64,000 nt of DNA from Plasmodiophora brassicae (Eukaryota; Endomyxa; Phytomyxea; Plasmodiophorida; Plasmodiophoridae), in assembly GCA_039704465.1 (NCBI GenBank), contig JASFAU010000003.1, positions 682,001 through 746,000 of the forward strand, read 5' to 3'. Position 1 is the first letter of the stretch. Every line of letters begins with the position of its first letter. Shown one piece after another: positions 44,138 to 56,346 of the stretch. The translations under genes and the position numbers were made by a program. A model generated the notes under the pieces. The model was not told where the DNA came from. It worked only from the letters and a program-made list of their open reading frames with translations, and searched no databases.

Positions 44138-45396
44138 ATGCCGGACGACGACGATGCCATCGACCTGCGAGGTGTCCTGGACATCAACCGGATCGAGGCG
44201 ATCCTGCGCGGCATTTCGACACGGCTGTCGGCCCAGGAGGCGCAACTGGCCGCCGTCGTCGCCCGGGCCGATGAGCACGACACCGAACAGTTGCAACGGG
44301 TGCGAGCGGCGCTCGATCGCGCCCTGGACTCCGTCGACAACCGTTTGGCGGCGTTCGAAGCGCGATTGCAGAGGCAGGAAGCCATGCAGCCGAGACTTAC
44401 TGCCATTGAGCGCCACCTCGATCGTGTTAACCATGACCTGGCTTCGAAACCGGAAGCGGAAGACTGTAAGGCGCCCGCCCTCAACGATGCTCCCTCGGTT
44501 TTGACGATGCGCGTTCAGATGAGCAGACGCGTACGTCGATTCGGGCTGACCTGGAGGCACTATCAGCATCAGTGACGCAACGACTCGCCGATGGGGAAGC
44601 TGTGCGAAGGCTGGAGGATGGGCATAGGCAATTATCGCGGCAGCTGAACGCGATGCAAGAGCTTCTGGCGTGCAAGGTCGATCGCGTCGAGGTGCCCCTG
44701 CTTGAGAGCGCGGGAGAGCGTGTTCGCGTCGCTGATGAGTTCCGGGTGGTGGTGGGCCCGCGCTTAGCTCGCCTGGAGGAGGCACTGGCGCAGACGCAGG
44801 CGACACTCGACGCGAAAGAGGAACGTGCTGCGGTCGTGGAGCGAATGCAAGCGATTTACGCCGAGTTCCAGAAGCGCCCTGATCGGGACACGATCGAGCA
44901 ACGCATCGAGCTGCCGCTGGACGAGCTCAGGAAACGTGTCGATGTCCTGCAATGCGACGTCAGCCTGATCCAGCCGATGGAGGTCGGCGATGCGTTGCAA
45001 GAGCTTCGAAACGACGTCAATCGCGCCATCGAAGATGGGAACGCTGTGCGCACCCGAATCGATCAGCTCGACGTGCAGGTCAGAAGCAGGGCCAGCGTTC
45101 GATTGCTGGAAAAGAAAGCGGACCGGGCGTGGTGCGAGCAGCTGGCGCATGAGATCACGTCAGTTGTCCTTGGTATGTGGTGCTGGAACGTGCTAACGGT
45201 TCTCGTTTGTGCCAGGTTGAAGGGCGACGAGAAGATCGCGGGAACAGCGGCGACAATCGCCCAGATCCAGAAGCAGGTTATCGAGCTCAAACAGGTTCAG
45301 AACACGGTCGATGAGAAACTGGCCGTTTCGTTGCGGTTCCTGGACTGGTTCAGCAGCGTTCAGCTCGACAAACAGATCAAGCCCGGCATGTTCTAA
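44138..45396 (+). CDS. Coiled-coil protein, unrecognised
   Basis: Three exons (44138-44465, 44519-45176, 45216-45396) give 388 aa. It begins MPDDDDAIDLRGVL and is almost entirely heptad-like helix: LDRALDSVDNRLAAFEARL, SIRADLEALSASVTQRL, RLEEALAQTQATL, EELRNDVNRAIED-like segments, ending IQKQVIELKQVQNTVDEKL and a short LRFLDWFSSVQLDK tail. The third exon follows a 39-nt intron with TGCTAAC. FAM81 and kinetochore or ciliary coiled-coil families have this texture, but nothing specific was recognised. No signal peptide or membrane segment. Confidence 0.65.
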
Positions 45397-45521
45397 ACGC
45401 CTCTAGCCGCGTGGTCTCCAACAATTCTATCTTGCCGTTAATCGTATCTGCGCCAGCCCTGCCTGGCTCCTCGACAATAAAACGCACAGCGACCAGCCGT
45501 TTCCAGTTCTGAACGCCGATG

Positions 45522-47301
45522 CTATTCATTGCTAATTGGCAGGACTTTCGCCTTGCCTTTCCATTCCTTGGTCTGCCAGTCGTACCATTGGCCGCACCGT
45601 CCAGTGGAGTTCCCGTCTTTCAGGTCGATAGCGCCGAATTCCAGGTACGCCTCATACGACCTGGAGGACCCCAGGCCCAGCTCGGCGATCTCCGATGGGT
45701 CGAACTCCATGTCGTCGTCACCAGGCAGTGGGTTCTTCAGGATGTACCGGGCTCGCGCGGCAGACTGCTCACTGACCTGTCTCCCCGGGTCAGTCCCATC
45801 TGGACTGCGATACCGTTCGACAAAACCATCTCGGCACCAACCATCGCCCACTCGTTGGTTTCCGCGAAGACGTTCTTCTCGCGTCCGCCGTACTTGTGGT
45901 CGATGATGTTTCGCGAGGGCGTGAACATGTCCCAGCCCGAGGTCCACAACCGGGACGCCAGCCTGCACCACGATCACCGTCGATTCGCACACGCCGAGGC
46001 ACGTTCACTGGGGGGCTTACAGGAGTTCTTCGCCGTGGAATAGGTACGGCAGGTACTTGTCGAACGGGACGTCGACGATCCACTGGCTTCTACCGACGAT
46101 CATGCCGGCGCCCATGAACGGCGACACGCAAGTCGTGGGCTTGCCATCGTCCCCGACAGCAATGCCCGGGGTGCGGTTCTCCTCGAAGCACCAGTCGCTC
46201 TCCTGAATGAACAGGCCGGCGGGCGCATCACGCAGGCGTCGGGTGACGCAGTTCCTGCAGAACCATCAGCAGCGAACCTTCGGCAAACGGCGCGCACACT
46301 GGGGACCATGGCGGGTTGGGGTCATTGAATTCAGCCTCGTCGCCTGGCGGGTAGTGTGTGATAATGCTCCTGGACGGGTCCGGCAGGCGGTCGATCATAT
46401 CCATCAGCACCGTGTCCCAGTTCTGCAGGAAGTGGCTGTGCCTAGCACCCAGGAACGTTAGCAAACGCGGGTACGATTCTCACCCGCGCCGCCCAAGTTA
46501 CGAGTCGATCTGGAAGTAGAACTCCTCGCCTTGCCACAGCTTACTGGCGATGTACCGGGCATGCGTCGGCCCGGCGCCTTCCATTGAATGTAAACGCACG
46601 AGGCGGATCTGCTTCCGGAACCGATCGTCGATTGTCGAATCGCATGCGACGTCGTCGCTATCACCGTCCAGTTTCACTTGATCGACCAGGCCGACGTACA
46701 CGTTCTCCGGGTGCTCCGCCTTGGCGAACAGTTCGGCGAGGGTGGCTGGGCACAGGTCATCCCGGAAGCTTCCAATCGAGACAAACATGGTGCGCTTGCG
46801 CCCAACGGCCAGCAGGTGCCGAGCGCGCGTTCTGAAGTCGGCGACACTCTCGTCGAAGTACGGCATGTCGTCATTCGTGTACATGTGCATGTCGCTTGAT
46901 ACAACGAACGCCCTTGGCAGTTTGTGCTCGTTCCCTTCAACGTGTTCTTCCTCGACGACGACGTGATCATCGTCGCTGGCATCGGCTTCCTGCAGCGCTT
47001 GTTGGCGTGCCTGGAATTGCTCAAGGATGCCTCTCAATTCAGCGGCAAGGGCATCATCGTGGAACTCTACGCCGGGCTCCCAGAACGGTCTACTCTGGAG
47101 GTGCTCGCCAGGGGCGAATTCGATACGATCGTCCAACGTGGCATGGCGTACCTTTCCGACAAGGACGCCGAACAGGACCATGATCACGAACAGCGACGCG
47201 AGAACGACGACGCGAGCCGCCAGGGACGAACGAGCGATCGCTTTCCCTATTGGCGTCTTTGCTTCCGTGCCGTGCGAGCGTCGCGGCCGGCTGGTCAACA
47301 T
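45522..47301 (-). CDS. GlcNAc-type (Skp1/polypeptide) glycosyltransferase, type II membrane protein
   Basis: Five exons. Start at the ATG at 47301. A short basic cytosolic end is followed by one membrane segment (VVVLASLFVIMVLFGVLVG), a stem, then a PF11397 (GlcNAc) catalytic domain: TMFVSIGSFRDDLCPATLAELF, AEHPENVYVGLVDQVK, FRKQIRLVRL, GPTHARYIASKLWQGEEFYFQIDSHSHFLQNWD, FMGAGMIVG, FDKYLPYLFHGEEL, RLWTSGWDMFTPSRNIIDHKY and GLGSSRSYEAYLEFGAIDL. The QIDSH motif is the metal/sugar-nucleotide site of the family. In Dictyostelium and Toxoplasma related enzymes attach GlcNAc to hydroxyproline of Skp1, but those are cytosolic; the anchor here suggests a Golgi enzyme with another acceptor. Confidence 0.85.
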
Positions 47302-47573
47302 TGGTGCCTGCTCTATGCACACCTGCCCTTGCTGTCGTTCTGGAACGTTGCGCTGGCTCGCTCGCCAAGGCAGCCGACGGGTTGGACAGTCACAGAGCAG
47401 TCCAATCGTGGTACTATGGTGTTGCTGGCCGCCGGTGGACCTTCCCGTCTCTGCATCGTCACGGTCCACATCCTGTTTGATACATTCCGGATGGCTGATG
47501 TTTGGTGTCAGAGCCGACTCATATGGGGCACAGACAAATCCAGCAGGGTCGAATAGGTTTACTGGATTGCTGA

Positions 47574-47953
47574 TCAGAGGTTCTTCTCGACGCACGCGCG
47601 GAACTCTTTGCCCAGTTTCATGCACTCGTGCCAACGGAAGTTATCCTTCACCAGGCATTTCGCCAGCTGTTCGTGCAGCGGCTTGCACGCCGACTTGTAC
47701 AGGCGGTCAAGCCTATACAGGATGTCAGCTCATCTCCGAACGGCGTCGACGGCGAATCGGCGCGTTACTGTTTCTCGTAATCCTTCTTGACGACTCGTGC
47801 GTAGTCCTGACAGGCGAACGGGGCCGGCGTCTTCTGCTTGCATTCGCAGTACGCGCGACGCGAGTCCACGCACGCCTTCTCGAACAGGGCGTACGCTGCA
47901 ATCAGGTCGCCAAACGGGACCGTCTCCGAATGAATGGTGCCGTCTGACGCCAT
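47574..47953 (-). CDS. NDUFA8: Complex I subunit NDUFA8-like (quadruple CX9C)
   Basis: Two exons (47953-47769, 47712-47574) give 107 aa. Four CX9C spacings can be read: C-x9-C in CVDSRRAYCEC, in CKQKTPAPFAC, in CKPLHEQLAKC and in CMKLGKEFRAC. A doubled twin-CX9C layout is the mark of NDUFA8 (PGIV), an intermembrane-space accessory subunit of NADH dehydrogenase imported by the Mia40 relay. The protein is shorter than the animal form, lacking the C-terminal tail. Its presence implies respiratory mitochondria. Confidence 0.82.
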
Positions 47954-48241
47954 TCCAGACCTGATCCCCGGGTTCGGATCCTGCAACGTCCGCAGACACG
48001 ACGGGGCGCCCACTCCCACGACCCCCAACGAAAAAGGCACGTCTGCTGGACGATAATTTTTTGTTAAAACGGCCCTTCCCACTCTCAGTTCCAGGAGCGG
48101 TTGTGATTCCTCGGCAGGCAAGTGGGTCGCAGTTCGCCAATTAGACCATCTCCAGGGTCAGCCTACCCTTTCAGGACAGAGAAATCGACCATCGCAATCG
48201 GAGACCAGATGCGCGATTTGCAAGTATATTGTGACGTTTGA

Positions 48242-48259
48242 GGTGTTGATTATAACACC
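48242..48259 (-). terminator. Histone H4 mRNA 3' stem-loop (non-canonical)
   Basis: On the mRNA strand GGTGTT-ATAATC-AACACC: a perfect 6-bp stem with a 6-nt loop, beginning 26 nt after the H4 stop codon. The same stem occurs after H3. Canonical replication-dependent histone stem-loops have 6 bp and a 4-nt loop. Confidence 0.75.
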
Positions 48260-48285
48260 ATATTATAGATATGCAGTACAACGGA

Positions 48286-49387
<1,102 letters not shown>

Positions 49388-49418
49388 GCTTCCTGCCTGA
49401 CTGCTTTATCTAATTATT

Positions 49419-49436
49419 GGTGTTTTAATCAACACC
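49419..49436 (+). terminator. Histone H3 mRNA 3' stem-loop (non-canonical)
   Basis: GGTGTT-TTAATC-AACACC starting 31 nt after the H3 stop: same 6-bp stem, same loop apart from its first base, and same CTCAA that follows as in H4. Confidence 0.75.
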
Positions 49437-49534
49437 TCAAGATTCCAAATCAGGATAAAAGTATTGTAAACGTTACTAAACAATCGAAGGCTGCAAACGA
49501 ACTCTCGTCACGGACATTCGGATAGAGCTGCACG

Positions 49535-50341
49535 ATGTTGGACGCGTCGACCTGGATCGCCATTGCAGTGTTCTCGTTGCCCCACTGGTTCTATGCCTAC
49601 GTCTGGGTTCGTCCCGATTTGTTCATCGCTGGGACAAAGAAGTGGGCCGCAGCGCATGCTGTCACCGTGTTTGCCTCGCTTGCAACAATGTTCAAGGTGC
49701 TGCAGCTGATCGTCATCCTATGGTATGTTGCGGACAATATGTTCTTTTAAAGTGACTGTGCCGACGAGAACTGTAATTGCTGTACGATTGTAGGTGGGCG
49801 GTTCTTCACCCTCCTGTTGCCAAAGAGTTCCCGTCGCCGTTGTCGTTCCGGTTTGTCGTGTGCGTGCTCGCTGTGATCCTAGGCCAGATCCTCAACGCGG
49901 CCATCTATTGGGCGATTGGGCATGATGGAGTCTATTACGGAATTCGGCTGGGACGACCAGTTCCATGGTTGATACGTTTTCCAGAGCGCGTGTGTGCCAT
50001 GGCCTGAACGCTTCACAGGTACACGGGATTCCCTTTCCACCTGTTTGGCGTGAAGATCCCCCATCCGCAGTATCTCGGTTCATCGATGACTATTTGTGGT
50101 CTTGCGGGTTTGTTCTACACATCAACAACGACGTACCTGCCTGTCATTGCCGCATTCTCTACTGTGTTCTACGTCATCACAGCAATCATCGAGGAAAACC
50201 AGTTTACAAAATGAACTGCTGGAACATTTCCTTTGCAGGAAGGACAACCTTGGTACTTCGTTGAACGTCGTCCTCAGACGACGCCTTTGTTGCCGTTCTG
50301 GATGTTGGAGAGGCAACTTAGATTATCCCAAGCCGACATAG
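49535..50341 (+). CDS. PEMT: Phosphatidylethanolamine/phospholipid N-methyltransferase (PEMT type)
   Basis: Four exons (49535-49722, 49794-49967, 50019-50201, 50239-50341) give 215 aa, like animal PEMT. Four hydrophobic segments. Family blocks: WVRPDLFIAG, LGQILNAAIYWAIGHDGVYYG, RLGRPVPWYTGFPFHL, IPHPQYLGSSMTICGL and an EE pair in the last segment. GxxGVYYG and HPQYxGS are the signature of the small ER phospholipid methyltransferases, which add the last two or all three methyl groups to make phosphatidylcholine from S-adenosylmethionine. The extreme C-terminus is unusual (Arg/Cys-rich). Confidence 0.88.
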
Positions 50342-50413
50342 AGTCGTTGGCAGCATTCCTGTGGCAGCATAGGATACCCCGACCGCACAGGATCATGTTT
50401 AACACAATACAGC

Positions 50414-51657
50414 TTATTTATAAATATCGGACATCCCTTCGTGCCCATAGAGTTCAGTACTGTCGAATGCCGTCATATCAAGATCCAAGTAGATGTCCGA
50501 ATCGAGATGGATATCTTGTCGCGCCCGCGGGGGTGGAACGAAGTCGCTAAGGTCCTTTGCCGGTGCCACCTGATATCCCCGACCCTCATCTGATGCAGAC
50601 TGGGTTCCGGAGTCAGTTAAAGTGTAAACTTTGGTCGACGACAGGGCGGGCATTACCTTCACTTCGTGCTGACTTATTATGAACACATCGACAGGGTCGC
50701 CCGAGTTGCTCAAGAACGAAACCTTGTGCTTCATATCGGAATTTGCTGAGCCCTAGGGAGCAAGTTAGAGACGAGGGAATAACAAACCGTAGGGCATCAG
50801 CGAACCTGATCAGGCCCGTGCAGCGTAACGGTCGTTCCTGGTGGAGCTTTGACCGCGAGAAGCGTGTCGCCGCGATTGCCCAAGTTGGATCGAATATCTT
50901 CGTACGTTACATAGCCGAGATGTGCAGACGACTCCTCCGCTGGAATGGAATTTTAACAACGCGTCCAGATTTCAGAACAACACAAATACCTTCGAGGTTC
51001 TTCACAAGCTCATCCATCTTAGCAATGTACTCATCGAGAACTCTTTCGTCTAGCTCCAGCTGACCGATCTCTGAACGGAGGTCGTTAGTTTCTGCGGCGC
51101 CATCCGCTTTCAGGGCCTGTTCATTTACTGACATAGCGTTAGCGCACATCGAACATAAAAAACAGTCATTGTCGTTTCCTACCTCCATTCGCACTCCACT
51201 GGATCATGTTCTTGGACTTCTTCTCAATCATACCGATGCCCTCGAGAACATTGGTGATGTCATATATCCTACGCTTCTGAACACCTGAAGTGGATACCAT
51301 TAGTCTATGCAGATTGGCATCCTGAAAGGGCAACGCACCAAGCTTGACGGCCGCGGCGTTCAAGTCGAGTATTCCACTAGACTCGTTTTGTAGAAGCTGG
51401 ACGAATTTCTTTGTGAGTATTCCCAATGAACTGTCCATCCGGCTGTTGGATATCGGGCCCTTGTCGCCGTCGTTGTCATCCACCGACATCCCGGAGTGGA
51501 ACGTAGGCGACGCCGGCGGCGACATCACCGCCGCCTGCATGGGCGTAGACGCCAGCACAGCAGCGCGTCTATCACCACGCCCTTCCTCAATCCGTTGGGA
51601 CGCACCGCCGGTGCGACCATGTGGACCGACTGCCGTCAGTGGCGAACAGTCGGCCAT
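50414..51657 (-). CDS. E2F-family transcription factor
   Basis: Four exons. The DNA-binding winged helix is clear: [33 protein letters not shown], then [29 protein letters not shown]. It is followed by a leucine-zipper-like helix ([17 protein letters not shown]) and a marked-box fragment ([32 protein letters not shown]), then an acidic Asp-rich tail ending in a segment (SDIYLDLDM) that could be a pocket-protein-binding or transactivation motif. One DNA-binding domain plus a dimerisation zone implies partnering with DP. ATGs at 51657 and 51753 are both in frame. Last intron donor GTTCGC. Confidence 0.93.
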
Positions 51658-52005
51658 AATGCCACTCGTTGGACCCTCCTGATGACGGACTCCAATGACG
51701 CGCCTTCCCACGGACTGCGGTCTGCGCTGAAACACAAAATAAAAGCGCGCCATTCACGGACAAAGTTCTTTGCCGGCGGCCGCCCAATGTGAACGTCCAT
51801 GGGCGCAGAGAATGCGATCCCGCCGCACAGCCGCGCAGATATTCACTGGCTGACGATGCTGCATATCAACCAGAGTAGGTAGTGGTATAAAGAAAATATC
51901 GTCGGCTGTCGCATGTGCGCCGTCCGTAGTATGCTTCCAGGGAGCCTGATGTGGGCGTTCTAGAACCACACCCGTGACTGAAAGTGCAGTGTACTTGAAA
52001 ACCAA

Positions 52006-52452
52006 CTACCGTGTATTGAAAAGCGTTCTTAACCAATCAACAACAATAGCAAATGACTGGAGCAGGACAGCGATAAGGACCGTGGTTGTGATTGGTATGA
52101 AGATGGACGTTGACGGGGATCGGTAGTAGATGTCGCCGGGCAACGTGCCGAGGTTCTTCCACGATACGGTTGACTTTGGTCCATAGGCGAGTTTATGGCC
52201 GCCGAGGACGACAACAAGGACCGCCATGGCGCGCAGCAGGTCGCGATACGCGGGGCTGACCCATTGTCGTCTCGGGCGCATGGCACGAACGCGATCACGC
52301 AGAGTGTCATCCAGCCTCTCTGCCCGATCCAGCAACCGATTGGCACGCGAGTGGTCGCCACTCGCTAGAGCCTGCGCCGCGATCTCCAAACATCTCGCCG
52401 CCTCGTCCCTATTTGCAGCATGGTGCGCGCCGTCATCGCCGCCGGACGACAT
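52006..52452 (-). CDS. DNAJB12/14-type N-terminal domain protein without J domain, two membrane segments
   Basis: Single exon, 148 aa. Residues ~10-45 (NRDEAARCLEIAAQALASGDHSRANRLLDRAERL) match the helical N-terminal block of DNAJB12/B14 and plant relatives (NKDEAxRCIxIAxxAIxSGDxxxALRFLxKAxRL). No HPD motif or J domain follows; instead there is LLRAMAVLVVVLGG (membrane segment 1) and SIFIPITTTVLIAVLLQSFAIVVDWL (membrane segment 2). Expected location: ER membrane. It may act as a partner of a full DnaJ protein; function not known. Confidence 0.7.
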   Translation of the reverse strand: MSSGGDDGAHHAANRDEAARCLEIAAQALASGDHSRANRLLDRAERLDDTLRDRVRAMRPRRQWVSPAYRDLLRAMAVLVVVLGGHKLAYGPKSTVSWKNLGTLPGDIYYRSPSTSIFIPITTTVLIAVLLQSFAIVVDWLRTLFNTR

Positions 52453-52697
52453 GGAAGTGGTCAACTGCTACCGCAACAGTGTGCAAGCACACACCCAGTG
52501 AACGGTCGTGACGACATGCAGAATATTCAACATAACTTCCTTTGTAGCAAAGGAGTACGTCCCTCACAAGAACGGCTGAGCGCATCGAATCCGAATGTGT
52601 TGGAAGGTCTCTCTCGATTGGTTGACGGGCGGCGGCTGATAGTGGCTCGGAGCGCGCAACATCGCAAAGTGCATTGTAAATATATCGGCGCGTCCCG

Positions 52698-54419
52698 ATG
52701 GCGGGTGGGCAGGAATCCCGACGATCACAGCATGATGGGCTCTCTGCGGCCCTCCTGGGAGTCGGCCGCTCCGCTCCAAACGGCATCCGATGGTTGATTC
52801 TAATCCTTAGCTGTCTTGGTCTGTTCGGATCGTATTATGTAGCGCATGGGGGTGAGAACGTTCCGGAATAAGTAGTGACGTGTCGCATCAGGTATTTGAC
52901 ATTCCGTCGGCGCTAAACGTTGAACTATCTTCCTATATGGGCCTGTCGAGTTTCGAGTACAATCTCCTGTACACCGTTTATTCGGCACCAAACTGCATCA
53001 TCCCGGTCGGTTGACGGTTTCGCGTGTTGCCCTGTCGCCCACATCGGCTTACGTTTATGCTTTAGTTGTTTGGTGGATTCCTGACCGATAAACTTGGTTA
53101 TCGGCGATGCCTGCTCATTTTCGCCCTACTCGTATTGCTGGGTGTGTTTTCAATCAGCTTCCACGTTCTGCCGATCTGATTGGTGATGTAGGTCAAGCCG
53201 TGTTCACGTTTGGCGTAGTGAGGTCGAATTTTTACATTTGCCTCGCTGGGCGCTTCGTCTTTGGTCTGGGAGGGGAGTCGTTGACTGTGGCGAACTCGGC
53301 TCTTCTCGCCATCGTGTTTAGCCATGCTGAGGTGGCGCTTGCCATGGCAGTTTCGTTGACGATCTCGCGTTTCGGAAGCGTCGCGAATAACAACTTATCC
53401 GCCCTGATGTACAGGACGTTTGGCATTGGCGAAGCTGTTGCTCTTGGTGTGCTGTGCATTTCGTTCTGCACGGCTGTACAAGTCTAACGGTTGTCACCTT
53501 AGGAACTGTTTTTACGACCGTTTCCTTAATTTGCATTATCGCCATGGTCGCGATTGACGTTGTTTATCGTAATCCTGCCAGTTCAGCCGAAGAGATACCG
53601 GAAACGCGAAGCGTCGTCGACGACGAGTCGCGTTCAGGTGCTGAACCTGACGCAGCGGGACTAATCGAATCCGTTTCCAAGATGCCACTGATCTTTTGGT
53701 CAGTCTGTATTGCCCATAACTCTAATTGCCCATGTGACACGTGTACACCCAGGCTTCTCTGTGGGTCTTGTGTTGTCGTCTACTCGACGATACTGCCGTT
53801 CAACGATGTCGCCGGTATGTCGGCACCATAACGTAGAAGTATTTGCTGAAGGGTATGTATTGTACCAGAGGCTCTGCTGGAGCAGCGTAATGGATACTCT
53901 TCAGCTCTCGCCGTACTTTACATGTCCATTCCATTCACGATTTCGGCGCTGACATCACCGTTCCTGGGCGCACTGATCGACAATGTTGGGAAACGAGGTA
54001 TTTGCCTAACGGCATCAGCCGCCTTGCTCGTGTTCGCCCATGCCATGTTTGCGGCTACATCGTGGTCTCCACTGTTCCCGTTAATTATGATGGGGGCGGC
54101 ATATTCCATATTCGCCGCCGCCATCTGGCCCTGTGTGGCGATTGTCGTTGATCAAGAGTATCTCGGGACCGCATACGGAATCGCGACGGCCATCCAGAAC
54201 GTTGGCCTTGCTGGCATCCCTGGTATTGTCGGCCTCCTCCACGACCGCACCGGTTCCTACACGGCTTCCGAGGTCTTCCTGTCCGTTCTGGCCGCCCTAG
54301 GCGCCCTCATCGGCGTCGCCATCAACACTGTCGACAGAAAATCATGCGGCGGCGCCCTTAATCGCCGGTCGGTCGACACGACTGACGACCAGTTGAGGTC
54401 CCGGTCCTGTTCCGTGTAA
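52698..54419 (+). CDS. MFSD1: MFSD1-like major facilitator transporter
   Basis: About seven exons. Landmarks along the protein: WLILILSCLGLFGSYYVFDIPSAL (family FGSYFCFDIPSVL), SSFEYNLLYTVYSAPNCIIPLFGGFLTDKLGYR, VNFYICLAGRFVFGLGGESL, SRFGSVANNNLS, PLIFWLLCGSCVVVYSTILPFND, PFTISALTSPFLGALIDNVGKR, GAAYSIFAAAIWPCVAIVVDQEYLGTAYGIATAIQNVGLAGIPGIVG. About twelve membrane segments. MFSD1 is a lysosomal dipeptide transporter in animals, working with GLMP. The start at 52698 was found by following the first hydrophobic segment upstream (GRSAPNGIRW); it is in a different frame from the nearest long open frame. Confidence 0.88.
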
Positions 54420-54858
54420 CAGGGCAGTAAAACGGCCAGGCGGCTTGCTGTGTTTTATTTCCGGGCACGGGCGGGGGGCAACCCGCCGTCCATTTTCGTG
54501 CCGAATGCCGAATGCGCGAACCCTGCCGTTCTAAAATTAGGACTGCTTCAGAGGCAGCAGCGGGCCCGCAACTGCAGCAGCTGCACTTGTATTTGGAGGC
54601 GCGGGCGGAAGTTCGGCAACCGGTGGCGTCGTCGGTCGCCTGAGGTGTCGTCGTGGTCGTCAGGCAGGAGCGGAGAGCCCGTGTCGCTGCCATACGGAGT
54701 GCGCGGGCGGGAGCGGCTAGAAGGCGGACGCGGTGTCGAGGGTCGGGCCGTGTTGTCAGCTTTGGGGCCCCGTGCTGTCCGTCACAACGGCGTGACAGCG
54801 CGACGTGCCTGGGTGGACAGACAGATTGGCGCGACGGCCCTTCGCGATCGCACGGCGA
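54420..54858. other. Intergenic/leader stretch, no gene recognised
   Basis: About 440 bp before the RRM gene. High GC, with open frames on both strands, none convincing. It may contain 5' leader exons of the RRM gene. Confidence 0.35.
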
Positions 54859-56316
54859 ATGGTGTCGTCGAACGCGTCGCCCCGGAAGCCGCCGTTCAAC
54901 GCTGACGCGGACGTATTTCAGCCGTCTACTAGAAATACGGGTACCCGGGCGCCTCGTAGTGCAGCAACGTTACCCGAATCGAAAGCGGTTCGTCAATCGC
55001 CGGCTATCTGGAATGTGTGCCGTCGCGCTGACATTCGCCATCAGTCGATGATACCGTCGTCGTGCATCTGGGTGGGCAACGTTTGCCCCAAAGTGACCGA
55101 GGCAGAGTTCAGAAGCGAATTCTCTCGGTTTGGACCAATCCGACTGCTGAGGATGTTTCCCAAGTCGAAATGCGCGTTCATTACATATGAGACTTCAGAT
55201 CAGGCTCTAGCGGCGCAGGTATGGACTTGGCGTCCGCCTCTATGCGCCTGTGCGCTCGTCACTAACCGTCCCGTGTAGGCTGCGATGGAGAATACAATGA
55301 TGGGATCTATGGCCTTGACACTGTAAGGGCTGGTTGCCATCCGCTCAGTCTTGTGCGCGACGCCTGACGTATTCGCAGGAATGTTGGGCGTTGCTCCCGA
55401 CATCTATGGGTTGGCAATGTCGGACCTGGCGTTGATGAAGCTTCTCTTACGGAAGCCTTCCAGAAGGTATTATTTCGTTTAAGCGGTGCGTTCGCTGGAC
55501 GGCACCTGATCAGCAATCGGTGCGTGCAGTTTGGCGAAGTCGAAAGCGTTCGAATATTGAGGAACAACAAGTGTGCTTTCGTGAATATGGTTTCCGAGCA
55601 GGCGGCGCTGATCGCCGCGCAGCAGTTGAATGGCCATCGGATAGCAGATTCCGAAATCACCATCAATTTCCAGTGGCAGGATTCGAAACGGCATGGGCCG
55701 CATAACAGGCAACGGCATCGTGCTACCCAGGACTGCCATCAGAACGTTTCAACTGGCTACTCAAGGTCACATGCATCCGGGCGGCAGTCCGGTCGGAACC
55801 CGGTCAGCTGTGGCTCTCATTACAACTACGCCAAGCCATCCAGGCAACTGTTTGTTGGGAACATCGACCCCGAGGCGTCCCAAGCGACGATGTTTGCCTT
55901 GTTCCAGCAGTTCGGGGAAGTTCAACGTATCAAACGATTCTACGACCGGTGCTACGCGTTTGTCGTGTACTCCAACATCAGCGACTCGATATGGGCAAGA
56001 GATCATCTTACCATGTTCCCTCCGGTTCTGTTCGACCGCACGCTCAACGTGAACTTCGGCAGATCATCGGTACTGCCGTCAATGCGAACTTTGTCGATGA
56101 CGCTTATGCTCTGCACAGAGCCACTCCAACCTAAATCCGTCGACCTTTATGCTCTCGACCCCCGAGGACCTGCAAAGAAGTGCCCAGTCGTATTTCTACT
56201 ACCCGACCGCCGTGCCTGACCTCATGGACCCTTCCACCGCAGCCGCTGTGGAGGATGACGCCGACCAAGGTGATGCATCAGGTGCACGGACAGGCCCGGG
56301 TCCATCAATAGGGTAG
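54859..56316 (+). CDS. Three-RRM RNA-binding protein
   Basis: About six exons. RRM1: CIWVGNVCPKVTEAEFRSEFSRFG (RNP2) with KCAFITYE (RNP1). RRM2: HLWVGNVGPGVDEASLTEAFQKFG with KCAFVNMV. RRM3: QLFVGNIDPEASQATMFALFQQFG with CYAFVVYS. The three share the [LI]WVGN..P..[TD]E..[FL]...F..FG layout and the 'KCAF' RNP1 form, typical of plant FPA-like or SPEN/RBM15-like RRMs. The rest is hydrophilic, with an acidic C-terminus. Probably a nuclear RNA-processing factor. Borders were set so that RNP1 and RNP2 fall in one frame; the first intron (54988 donor) begins GTTCG. The N-terminus is provisional. Confidence 0.82.
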
Positions 56317-56346
56317 TGAAATCTCTTATATATGAATTATATATAG

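Noticed and set aside
53810..53875. Two micro-introns of 22 and 16 nt in the MFSD1-like gene
   Set aside because: One 55-nt intron from GTATGT to ACCAG gives NDVAEALLEQRNGYSSALAVLY in frame, as the family predicts.
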